From positions 37,512,590-37,576,589 of the forward strand of contig CM055822.1 of NCBI GenBank assembly GCA_029582265.1: 64,000 nucleotides of DNA. The letters run 5' to 3'. Shown one piece after another: positions 28,191 to 38,890 of this stretch. The stretch's first letter is position 1. Each line of letters begins with the position of its first letter. Source of the stretch: Zoroaster sp. YZ-2022. Taxonomy: Eukaryota > Echinodermata > Asteroidea > Forcipulatida > Zoroasteridae. The position numbers were made by a program, and so were the translations under genes. The notes under the pieces were generated by a model. It was not told the origin of the DNA. It made no database searches and saw only the letters and a list, made by a program, of their open reading frames with translations.

Positions 28191-28512
28191 TTAAATTCAC
28201 GGAACAGAATTTGCAAAACATGTGTTCAACCTTTGTGATTATTTTGTACAATTCACTTTGAAAGAGCATTTATACATGTACAAGTATGTAAATAAAATGT
28301 TTGTCTGAAATAAATATTTTGTATGCACTCTAACCAAGAAATATACAACCTAAGATCACTCACAGAATGCATTTTATTCAAATCTTATCATGAAAACAAC
28401 AATCAGGAAGAAATTGTTTCGATGAGAATAAGTAATTTGAATGATGTTAGTACCACATTGTCCTTGCAGACTGCAGGAAGTCAAAAGGGAAGTTTGTATG
28501 ATTTATTCAGTT

Positions 28513-29235
28513 AAAGGGGAAGTTACAACATTGGTCATGTTGGCTAAACTGCTTCTATGACTATGCTTTCTCTCTTTGAATCAAGATATACATTGAAGGG
28601 AAGGTACAACATTGGTAATGTTGGCTAAACTGCTTCTGTGAAGTATGCTTACACTCTTTGAATCAAGATATACATTGAAGGGAAGGTACAACATTGGGAA
28701 ATGCTGGTAAAACTGCTTCTGTGAAGTATGCTTACTCTCTTTGAATCAAGATATACATTGAAGGGAAGGTACAACATTGGTAATGTTGGCTAAACTGCTT
28801 CTATGGGTATACTTACTCTCTCTGAATCAAGATATACATCGAAGGGAAGGTACAACATTGGTAATGTTGGCTAAACTGCTTCTATGGGTATGCTTACTCT
28901 CTTTGAATCAAGATATACATTGAAGGGAAGGTACAACATTGGTAATGTTGGCTAAACTGCTTCTATGGGTATGCTTACTCTCTCTGAATCAAGATACATC
29001 GAAGGGAAGGTACAACATTGGTAATGTTGGCTAAACTGCTTCTATGGGTATGATGAATCAAGATATACATTGAAGGGAAGGTACAACATTGGTAATGTTG
29101 GCTAAACTGCTTCTATGGGTATGCTTACTCTCTTTGAATCAAGATATACATTGAAGGGAAGGTACAACATTGGGAAATGCTGGTAAAACTGCTTCTATGA
29201 ATATGCTTACTCTCTTTGAGTCAAGATTTAAAATT
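28513..29235. repeat. 82-bp tandem repeat, about 9 units
   Basis: The unit is GAAGGGAAGGTACAACATTG, then TTGGCTAAACTGCTTCTATG, then TTACTCTCTTTGAATCAAG and TATACATT. Single related copies lie at 29938, 32185 and 42010, so the unit comes from a dispersed repeat. Confidence 0.9.
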
Positions 29236-30334
29236 CAACAGCCAACCTATATGATAGTTTCAGCCTAGTATCTGTGAATTGTTGCGTTAACAAGAAAATA
29301 CTGAAATCATACTCGGATTATTTTGTGTATTCATTCCAATGCTGGATAGGAAAGAGTACTCTTTTCAAAATGATTACCCTTTTCTTGAAAACAGCGCCTC
29401 AGACAAAATTATTTCTAGGTAAGATTGACACCATCATCAGTTTGACACCAATTAGTTTTCACCTCTAAAATTTAGAAACAACTTATTTTCAATTGTATGT
29501 ACATGTACATGTACTTTATCTTTAAAGAATACAGTATTTTGTTGTTCATATATCGTCCGGTCAGAGCAGAAAGGACTCATAAGATCTATAAATTACGTGC
29601 AATTCCATTATGTTAAGAAAACTTAATTATTTGGATTTATGTTTTATTTAACAATGGGAGTACTCATTTAGCACTCAAGACTCTTGTACTTAATTAGGTA
29701 ATTACACTTAATCTTATAAGACCTTTTGTCATTAAACAAATACAATTGTCATCAAGTGTGTATAAGTCCTTACTGCTCTGAGCAGACAATATGATGTATT
29801 ATGTACCATGTACTTGTACCTTTAATAATGTACATGTGATTGGCCGTGGCCTGTTTTCTAAGAACACACTATAGATAGCATATCGATTACATTATCATGT
29901 ATATGTCTCATGCACAACATTATTTTGTTTAAGTTCCCTTTAGAATAAAAGGAAGCTACATCATTGGAAATGTTGGCAAAACTGCTTCTACAAAAATGAG
30001 CTGTTTCTAACTGCTTAATATACCAACCCAAAAACTGACCTGTAACATATATGCAAAATATTACTTAATGCATTTCGAATCTAGCAGGATCTTTATAAAA
30101 GACAAAAAGACGGAAACACTGAAACACACATGTATATTTATACACAGGAGAGCCACATTTTGTAACCAATATACATTTAACAATCAAAGCATCAAAAGTT
30201 TCAAGTTGATGGAGAGGCTATAATAAAGTCAATGAGGAAAACGTAAAAAAAGAAAGATTTTTACACAATTAAAAAAAAAAAAACACTTGCCGTCTAGGTG
30301 GCAGCATTTTGTAAATGTGCATATTTGTTTTCTC
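29236..30334. other. AT-rich stretch, no gene seen
   Basis: Only a stray unit of the 82-bp repeat near 29938 and TACATG words. Short frames lack codon bias or splice context. Confidence 0.5.
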
Positions 30335-30338
30335 TTAA

Positions 30339-30550
30339 AGGGACAATATCATCACGATCAGAGCAGACTTTCAACAGGGCATGGAATTGGTGTCCTAGTT
30401 TAACATGAACACAGTGAATGGAAATCACTGGCTCATTTAAGCAGCAGCATTGGTAACATGACCTTATCATGTGAAATGTTTTTAAATCACAGTTAATCTA
30501 AAGCTAGCACTCCGATTCCATGCCCTGTTGATCCTGACGATATTGTCCCT
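30339..30550. mobile_element. TTAA MITE, AGGGACAATATC family, copy 3
   Basis: TTAA 30335-30338 and 30551-30554. Ends GGGACAATATCATCACGATC and CCTGACGATATTGTCCC, 212 bases. Confidence 0.88.
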
Positions 30551-30652
30551 TTAAATGAAAGCACTTCAAACAGAATTATTTTTCTGAATGATTGGTACCA
30601 TTATCAATTAGCTTTTGGATTATAATTTGGTAACTTTATAATATTGTGTAAT

Positions 30653-31086
30653 TGACATAAAACACAATAAAGGGGGCCACTTTGCATCCATCACGTTAGC
30701 AGTTTTTCCAATGGTTGTTATTTATTTTTAAGTACCTGAAACCGACCAAAAAGTGTTTCAACATGTGAATGGACATGCAGGCTATATATAGAACTAATTT
30801 GAGTTGATTTATTTATTTATTTATTTTTTACCGTCAAATTTCCATAAAATTTGACGGAAAAAAAGGTTCTCTCTTTTCCGTCCATTTGTTGATGGAAATT
30901 TTAGGGTAATTAAAAAAATAATAGTAATAATCAACTCAAATTATCTTTAGGATAAGCATGCATGTCTATTCAAATGTTGAAATTCTTTTTGTGTGGTTTC
31001 AGATATTAAAAAAAAAAATTACAACCATTAGAAAAACTGCTAACGTGACGGTAGGAAAGTGGCCCCCTTTATTGTGTTTTATGTCA
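30653..31086. mobile_element. 434-bp foldback element
   Basis: Inverted ends TGACATAAAACACAATAAAG and CTTTATTGTGTTTTATGTCA, continued by GGGGGCCACTTT / AAAGTGGCCCCC. Pairing recurs through the arms (CAACTCAAAT... with ATTTGAGTTG). The tip is the dyad CCGTCAAATTTCC...AAATTTGACGG (30831-30857). Confidence 0.85.
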
Positions 31087-32205
31087 TTTATCAGTGTTGT
31101 TAGATTTAAAAGCAGTTTCCCCCCAGTTTGAACAAGTTTGTATATTTTGATTACATTTTCAAATGATTGTTTTAATGTTTGTTTCTGAAGGAAAAAAAAC
31201 TATGCTGAAGTGCATGTACAATTCATACATTTAAAACTCACATTTTTTGCTATTTAAATTATGCCACTTATGCCACTTCAAAGCAGGGTAGAGTAAATAT
31301 TTGGGTAAATTTTATTTTATTATGCATATTGTAAGTAAATAGTTAACAGCAGTACTATGTAAAATTAGCTCTTTTGTGGTGACATACCTGTGTCGGGGGG
31401 GGGGGGGTTGCCCCTGAACCTCACCCTGTATGAGCTCCTCTTAACCAAGCAAAGTTAAAGGATGTATAAATGCTGACATTTATGAATATTTTGTTTGGTA
31501 TTATATTGTTTTTATTTGACAAGAAACAAAATTGGGAAAATGTATCGTTTGTTTTGGTAGAAAGTTTAATTAATGTTTTTAACATTTCGGGATTGTGAGA
31601 ATTTTTTTGAAATTTTGGGCCGTATTCGGGAAATTCCCTTGTGTTCCGGGGAAAATAATTTGCTTATGAAAGAATTTAGCTATTTGGTTATTAAAATAAT
31701 TGGGGAAGGGGAATTGAATGCAAAACTGTGTTACAGTGAATTGTTTATGTATAATCTTGCAAGATAATGGTACATGTACTTTATTCATTTTAAAAGGTTT
31801 GCAATTCATTTACTTTGTTTTAGCAAGAATTTGTTTATAAAACAAAATATGTTCTTCCTCAAGTACATGTAAAATGCATGTTGTGATGTTCCGATGAAAC
31901 AACAAATTGCAGGAAATTGCCTTTTAAATAATGAAAAACTTAGGTGATAGATACATCTTTAAGGTTTCATCATATTTTATGTGAATTTATTTCTAAAGGG
32001 ATATAGTTTCTCATTGTAATTGGAATTTGATTCTCAATATTTTTGTGTTTTACAAATACTACGAATTATTAATAGTTTATTATTTTTTCATAAATTTATT
32101 TAAATGTATTATATTTATCTTATATTTACAGTTTTATTTTCTTAAAATACATTTGTATTTAATAATACATTAGTGTTTATTTAAAGGGATGTTACAACAT
32201 TGCTA
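31087..32205. other. AT-rich stretch, no gene seen
   Basis: A poly-G run at 31397-31407. Frames such as 31573-31767 are T-rich and not convincing. Confidence 0.5.
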
Positions 32206-32390
32206 ATTATCATCATTGGGCAAGCTCAGTGATCAAAAGGTAAGACGTCTTCACTAGTAAACAGGTAGTCATCTATGGATTTTTCCACAGACACACAGAA
32301 AGCATCGAGTATACAGTGCATTATAAAGTGTAAGGGCAAACATCATATCAATTGCTTATACCCCAAAGAAGAATTTCACCAATCTTAATA
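32206..32390 (+). mobile_element. Second SINE family, copy 4
   Basis: CATCATTGGGCAAGCTCAGT, then ACACAGAAAGCATCGAGTAT and GTGTAAGGGCAAACATC. The B box is largely worn. Confidence 0.7.
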
Positions 32391-32859
32391 TTGGTAATGT
32401 TGACAAAACTTATTCTCCAATATATGCTTATCTTCTTAAAATCAAGATGTTTAAACAACCAACCTTTGAAAGTTGCAGCTCAGTGCTGAATCTAATTGAT
32501 AACAGGAGTAAGTGTTCACCGACAGTTCAAAACTAGGGTCCAATTTTCAGGGGGGGTGCACCACTTTTTCTAGGGGGGGGGGGGGCACAGTCAATACTTG
32601 AACATTTTGTATCCTGCAGCCTCAAATGGGGACCTATTTTTTTTCAAAATTCTGAATGGGGAGAGGGAACACATACCTCGGCGGGGCACGACACGGACCC
32701 CCCCATAGTTACGCCGCTGTTCACTGATCACAATTTGTACAACACCCAGAGCAAGATGGCAACTTTTTTCAAATGTGCATTTTCGTTTTTTGTTTCCTTT
32801 TAAATGAGAGCACTTAAGACGGAATAATTTGTCAGAAATGTTGGTATATAAACCAACTT
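32391..32859. other. No gene seen; poly-G tract
   Basis: Contains GGGGGGG at 32574-32584 and phrases resembling noncoding repeat tails. Confidence 0.4.
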
Positions 32860-32990
32860 AAAGCGACAAGATTGTCATAATCAACAGGGAATAAGTCAGT
32901 CACTGAAAATAATATCCCACACGATCCTGCTGCATAAATGAGCCAGTAAGTTTCAGTCACTATGTTCATCTTAAACTATGAGTAATGATT
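32860..32990. mobile_element. TTAA MITE, AGGGACAGTATC family, left part only
   Basis: TTAAAGCGACAAGATTGTCAT then AATATCCCACA and AATGAGCCAGTAAGTTTCAG, as in copy 1. The right end is absent. Confidence 0.6.
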
Positions 32991-33182
32991 TGGTTATTTT
33001 GTTAATGTTGAGCCTTCCCTTTAATAAATACCAAGTATTGATATTTTTGTCATCTTATGAATGAACACTTTTCATGATAAATAAACTTCTATTCTTTATA
33101 TCTAGCTCTCTTTGCTTCTGTTTTGTTTGGAATATATTTGTAGATATCAGCCAAAACCTTCCCACTTCTCGGGATAATTTGC

Positions 33183-33357
33183 CAGCGAGATGCCGAGCAG
33201 TCTAGTGCATCGGACTCGAGTTCTGGTGGCGTCAGAATGTGGGTTCGAATCCCGGCCTGGCCGGTGGTGGCACTTTTGTCCTTGAGCAAGACAATTAACC
33301 ATATAATTGCTTCGTCCAGCCTTTTGACGGCCCATTGAAAATCATCATTATTATTAT
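33183..33357 (+). mobile_element. tRNA-Leu-like SINE, short divergent copy
   Basis: GATGCCGAGCAGTCTAGTGC and GGTTCGAATCCCGGCC, then GTCCTTGAGCAAGACAATTA. Most of the body is deleted before an (ATT)n tail. Confidence 0.8.
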
Positions 33358-34890
33358 AGGTTTTCCTAGTCAATTTCGGCAAATAAGCAGCCAATTTAAA
33401 CTTACATTCTGTTTTGCACGAAACTGAATGCTGCTCAAATTTATCATTCAATTTTGTTTTATGAGTAGTAAGCAACAGTTGTACTCTTGCGTCAAAATAA
33501 CCATCCAATTTAACAATCCATTCGAACAGCATTCAAATTCACAGGAGCTTTTTGTGGTGCATATTTTAGTCATTCAAATTCATTATTGGGCAGGCATTTG
33601 TTGAATTTGTGCAATGTAATTGACGGTTGAGGGAGAAACCACATGAATGGAAAATAAGAAACCAGGATAAAAAAAAATGATAGACACACTCGAACAATAA
33701 AACCGGGGCTTGATCCCTGGCTACTCGGCAGATATGGTTTGGCCTCTGACCTGGCCCATAGAGCAATAGGTAATTTTTAATTCTCATTTTTGTGAAATTG
33801 ATTGCCCGTTATACCTAAATGAAAATAACATTTTTGTGAAAATCTCCTGTCAAACGACGTATATGCTAAATTGAATATAACGCTAAAATGAATTTGCATG
33901 CCTGAAAATGAAATTGAATGCTTGAAGTAAACTGCAGAGAATGTACATGTACATAGTGTTTTACGTAACATTGTACACTTTAGATGCATTTAGCACACTG
34001 GCATAGTAACTTTTAGTTGAAGTCACTAAACACTATTGGTAATCTCAACAAAAAAATGTACAAAAAAAATAAAAAAATAAAAAAATGATTATAGTTTTAC
34101 ATAAAAAGCACTTGGTGTATCAACCCCCCCTTGAAATATGTCTCTGGTGCTACAAAAAAGGGGACATATTTTCCAAAATGCCCTGTCATCTCAGGACAGA
34201 TGAAAATGAAAATGAACAATCTATTCGCAATTTCAATATTTTCTCATTACCAACATGTCAGCTGAAATTGCCAACAGTTAGTTTCTGTACATGCATCTTG
34301 ATTCTTATTAAGAAAGGATGCATAAATTTACCATATTTATACATATTACCAAAAGAGTATACTTGCTTCAAGTAGTCCTTGCATTTCTGAGAACAGTTGT
34401 GAAAATATAATTTGACGGTCTGTCCATTTGTATAAATTTAGATATGACGTGTAAATGTACCGTTATTAAAATGCACTTTTTTGTTGTTTAATGCATGCAC
34501 ATTGCAGACTTATATAATGTAACTTGTGACTTGACTCAGTTTTGAGGAATCGAATACAAGTGTGGTACATTGTACATGTACCTACATGTACATACATGTA
34601 CCCCTCTCACATTTCACAAATTGATTTGTTCATGGCAGGACAATTTACCAAAGTAATGCGATTCCAAAATAAAGCTATCATGTGTCACGGCGATTTGTCT
34701 GTGATCTTATCTCGATGGTCACCATGGAAACCACATCATGGGGTAATTCTCAATGAATCATTTATGATGTTGACTTGATGTTGCATCCCCACACAGTACA
34801 TGTATTCATAATGTGACTTTTATATATTTATCGTGTTAATCTGTTCACATAAAACGTGGTCTCCATCCTACAGGGGCCCTGAGAATAATA
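33358..34890. other. AT-rich stretch with one MITE end, no gene seen
   Basis: A left end TAGGTTTTCCTAG at 33357 matches the MITE at 34891, with no matching right end. Homopolymer A runs near 34050-34085. Confidence 0.4.
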
Positions 34891-35298
34891 TAGGTTTTCC
34901 CAGCAAATTTCAAACCTTCAAATTCCTTTCCTACATGTAACTGCCTTGCGCATTAGGAGATTGCAGACTAAAAAAGAATTATGCTTAAATGAAACTGATT
35001 GCCAATAACCGAAAGCGAAAAATAAAAAAAACTTTCAGGATTCCAATTTCAGGATGAGATCCATGTAATTGAAGTCATGATGAATGTTGAAAAACGAAAC
35101 GGAACTAATGAAATAGAACCAACTAAGCGCAGTTGTGAATAACAGGAATGAAATAATGACTGCTTTGAAATTAATTTGAATGCAACAATATAAAACATAG
35201 ACACCCTAATTTGATCAGTTCAGTAAAAACGGAGTGAATTTGAATGTCCTTTAACGAAAATGAACAAAAAAAGTTTTGAAATTGGCCAGGAAAACCTA
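34891..35298. mobile_element. MITE with TAGGTTTTCC ends
   Basis: TAGGTTTTCCCAGCAAATTT on the left and AAATTGGCCAGGAAAACCTA on the right. The interior is AT-rich with GAATTTGAATG words. A left end of the same kind lies at 33357 directly after a SINE tail. Confidence 0.7.
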
Positions 35299-36207
35299 CA
35301 ATAATTTGAAAAATAACACTGCGAGACAAATGTTAAAATGAATATAGACAAATACAACTGAAAAATCAAACTACTTAGACAAAAAATTGTTAATTCAGTT
35401 ATAAACAAAAGCTACTGCGATAACATATGGAAAGGTTAAGAACAAATAATAAAAATGAATGAAAACTATGAATACAAAATTAATTGTTATAAAGAAGCTG
35501 TAAATGATTTAATTCTTCTATTTACATATAAGTAAATACTATTAAAGCTATTTTTGATAATATATATGTAAGCATTTAAATATTTGCGTGAAATTGTGTT
35601 GATCTTGGAGATAAAGCTTAAGATCATTGTTGTTTGTGAGTAGTATCCATGGCTGTTAGACTAATTTTCTAGAAAAATATATTTGTCCAAAACCAATTTC
35701 CAGATTAAAATATTGTGCACTATATAATGGCTATTTCGTGATATCAGTAATGATCTTTGCTATTCAAGTGGGTTAGGGGCTCCAACAGGGTCTCCAACCA
35801 TCACATTATAATTAAACAATTCTCTAATTGGTGAATTCCCATTACTATTCCTTACATTGTATGTACTGTACTAATTTGTTTGTTCTGTCAAGTACCCGGG
35901 AACCAATATATCCATCTTGGTGGCTCTAACAAGGTTGGTTGTCAACCATACTATCAAATTATAACAATTTTCTTAAACAACGTTCTGTCATGTAACCTTT
36001 TTTTTAATTGCCTGTTTAGTTTCTCCTCATGGGATAATAAAGTTATTCATCTACATGTAGATTAGCTACAATGTGTTTAACAATACATATACATGTACAA
36101 GTACATAACATGAGTAGTAATGACAATTTGTACATGAACAGCACTGCTTTTAACAAACACAATCCCACGAATACATGTACCATAAATATAATATGCTGAA
36201 CACATGA
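35299..36207. other. AT-rich stretch, no feature recognised
   Basis: No ORF with support, no terminal repeats seen. Confidence 0.5.
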
Positions 36208-36211
36208 TTAA

Positions 36212-36547
36212 CCCTCCTACACATGGAGGCCACTCCGATCCACTAAATTTTCAGTATGTTTTACACCAACCTTTAGTACATACACTGTACAAGCATTACA
36301 AGCCTGCTGTCCCTTCCAAGTAATCTTACAAAATCAACTGTGTGCCACCCAAGGCCACTGTAAATGTTTGAACATACATGTATTAGTATGGCCTGCAATG
36401 CATCAATGGGAGGGGCCACCTTACCCTGCAATCTCAGTGGTGTGACAGTGCACAGAAGGGTAACCATATGAGGCCACTGGCAACAGCTAATGGCTTGGAA
36501 TGGCCTGAATGGGTTGTTTCAAAAATTGCACTGATTGTATGAGGGTG
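36212..36547. mobile_element. Probable TTAA MITE, CCCTCCTA family, unrelated body
   Basis: Left TTAA 36208-36211 with CCCTCCTACACATGG. The right end is only roughly visible (TATGAGGGTGGC). The interior has GGCCACT/GTGGCC words in both orientations. Confidence 0.45.
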
Positions 36548-37309
36548 GCTACTTGTTTGTGAAAACTGTAGTAAAAATTTACCCTATGTTTGTTAAAGAG
36601 ACTGTACAGACCTATACCCTCATTACAACATTACTAAATTATAATCTAAACTTAATGTCAAGTTGGTGATGGTTCCAAATAGCCCAGAGATGCTGTTTTT
36701 TCTTTTTAGTAAACTTGAAATGCATGACAACCGTGATCCATTTTTCCACCATCAGAATGAATGCAAACAAATCTGAACCATTGTTGGAAAACATACATGT
36801 ATTTGAGCTGAAACTTTCACAAGTTGGTTACATGTATTTGATTCAAATAAAATACGAATGCATATTACAGATGTATTTTCCAATAGCGTACACTCTCTCT
36901 TACAATGCTGAATTATATTTCTCCCAAGGATATTTAAGTGAGTCGATTTCTACATTTGTAGTTGAATCTGGCATGTTGGTTTTTACCTTTTGATGAGAGT
37001 AAATACAATGTACATGTTATGCACAAGTGCCTAGTTATACACATGTACATGATCTACAACTGTACAAGTCTTTATGTACAGAGTAAAAGATTTGTCCTTT
37101 CCAAACCGTATGAATTATAAGCAACTTTGACATGTTTTTAAATTTTAGTAGTACTGTAAAGGTTATAAAATATATAGTGTATAAAAAAAATGAGGAAACT
37201 CATGTATTTTACATGTACAGTATGTGTTCAGAAGTGTATTACCTACATGTACTACTAGATTGCTCACAGGCGGGATTGCCTCTGGATATTCCAATCAACC
37301 CTGTCCTCT
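36548..37309. other. AT-rich stretch, no feature recognised
   Basis: Frequent ACATGTA words. The frame at 36715-36993 has no splice support or recognisable motif. Confidence 0.45.
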
Positions 37310-37640
37310 ATGCACCTGGCCAGCTCATGTACTAACCTGTACCCATGGCATAGTACTCTAAGAACAATAGATTTGGGCCATTTGTGACGTATTGTTCCAC
37401 AAACTGACGCGCAAGAGCTCTCAAAAAGAAGCAGCGCAGTCTGGGAGACTTGCGTGCAACTGGCGTGTGGAAGAGAACTGTATCTCATGCACGCACCTTA
37501 GCATTTAAGCGTGTTCGCCCACAGATGGTTCGCCTACATGTACGTCTAGTTAAAGATTACATGTACATGTATGTCTGCATGTGAAGTTCTAAGAACTAGC
37601 TGCCCACATCAAGCCCCTAATCCCACGATGCATTATCTAA
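37310..37640 (+). mobile_element. Repeat family Q, partial copy
   Basis: Contains CTAAGAACAATAGATTTGGG, GACGTATTGTTCCACAAACT and AAAAAGAAGCAGCGCAGTCT, then diverges. It lies next to another Q copy in reverse, separated by a CCCTCCTA MITE. Confidence 0.65.
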
Positions 37641-37747
37641 AAGCTTACTGTGTACAAAGTTGGTACAAGCATCAATCATCCTGAATAATTATTCCATCGG
37701 ATGAGCTTTCATCTCAGAGAAAAATGAAATCATCATGTCGAATTTAA

Positions 37748-38071
37748 CCCTCCTACTATAGCTGCACTTTATGGCAAATAGCTACAGAGGTCAAAATCAG
37801 TCAACTGCATGTTTTGACCGTTGACCCAAATGTGCACACAGGGGCTTTTTTGACTGGTTTTTACTGTCATTTTGACCACCCTGAACAATACAAGACAATG
37901 CTTTTACTAGTCAAAAACGATCGACTCATTTTGACCTGTAAATGTACTTATAATTACTACTGGTAAGGGTTTGACAGTGTTCAACTTTTAAGTACACTAG
38001 ATACATGTACCTTGGTAAGTATATCAACATTTTGACTAATTTTGACCCTTGTAGTAGTAGGAGGAGGAGGG
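37748..38071. mobile_element. TTAA MITE, CCCTCCTA family, subfamily 2
   Basis: TTAA 37744-37747 and 38072-38075. Ends CCCTCCTACTATAG and TAGGAGGAGGAGGG. The body is the reverse complement of the element at 27881. Confidence 0.8.
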
Positions 38072-38111
38072 TTAAAGAACATAAAAATCCCGTAACAGTT
38101 TAGTTCCAGAA

Positions 38112-38530
38112 GTCTATTACCTACTTATGTACATGTACATGAAGTGTGCCAGCCTGTTGTAATCAATACCATGGCATTGTACTCCAAATGCGCACATGCA
38201 CAATGATCATGATTACGAGCTTTGCTCCCCCCTGCCCGGCCTGCCGTGGGGCATCATGGGATAGACGCTTCCACACACAACTTAGAATAGACACGGGTGA
38301 ACCATCAGCTGTGGGGAAAACGTGCAAACGCCAAGATGCGGGCGTGTGAAATACAGTTCTCTCACACGGCGGGTAAGTCTCCCAGACTACATTGCTTCTT
38401 TCTGAGACCTTGCGCATCAGTCTGTGGAACAATACAGTACGTCATGAATGGCCCAAATCTATTGTTCTTGGAGTACTATTCCGTGGACAAGGACAGTACA
38501 CGATTGGCACACTTCATATAGATAATAGAC
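38112..38530 (-). mobile_element. Repeat family Q with GTCTATTA ends (reverse copy)
   Basis: Ends GTCTATTACCTA and TAGATAATAGAC, followed inwards by TGAAGTGTGCCA / TGGCACACTTCA. The body has TCTCCCAGACTACATTGCTT and GGAACAATACAGTACGTCAT. It matches 21096-21535 in reverse. Confidence 0.75.
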
Positions 38531-38680
38531 ATCCGTTTTGCTATCCTATTCTCAAAAACATGACATGAAACTTTGATTCGTTTTATGAAATATTTCTTGG
38601 AAACCAGAGGGTTGAAATGAACGTACACAGTACATACGTTCCCAAGTAACAATGTTGCACTTTATCTTTAATCAATCTAA

Positions 38681-38890
38681 TCAAATGACCAGTTTATAAT
38701 TATAGGTTGCCGTACGGCGGGGACTGGTCCATGCCTTTGTCCACTGGCCTAGGGTAGTTGTCACACTGGTGGTGGTTGCAGATCCTCCTGTTCCCCCGGT
38801 GAGTCGCTGTATTCCCCCTCCTGCTTGTAATACACAGAAGTTGAAGAACGTGCTCAACCCATAAAGGACCATCAAAGCAAATCCAAGAAC
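38681..38890 (-). CDS. MARVEL-domain protein, last exon with helix 4 and tail
   Basis: 69 codons and TGA after the acceptor ttcatgaacag on the - strand. Helix 4 reads VLGFALMVLYGLSTFFNFCV. It is followed by a tail with LTGGTGGSATTTSVTTT and a C-terminal NYKLVI. The tail is open and acceptable as a cytosolic domain. The - strand sequence downstream has ATTAAA very near the stop, but I cannot set the polyadenylation site. Confidence 0.85.
   Translation of the reverse strand, partial: VLGFALMVLYGLSTFFNFCVLQAGGGIQRLTGGTGGSATTTSVTTTLGQWTKAWTSPRRTATYNYKLVI

Noticed and set aside
28513..29235. CRISPR or coding repeat
   Set aside because: Direct contiguous 82-bp units with indels and no unique spacers.
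31573..31767. Missing BBS4 C-terminal exon
   Set aside because: The T-rich frame has no similarity to the BBS4 segment expected after QLDS, and no clear acceptor.
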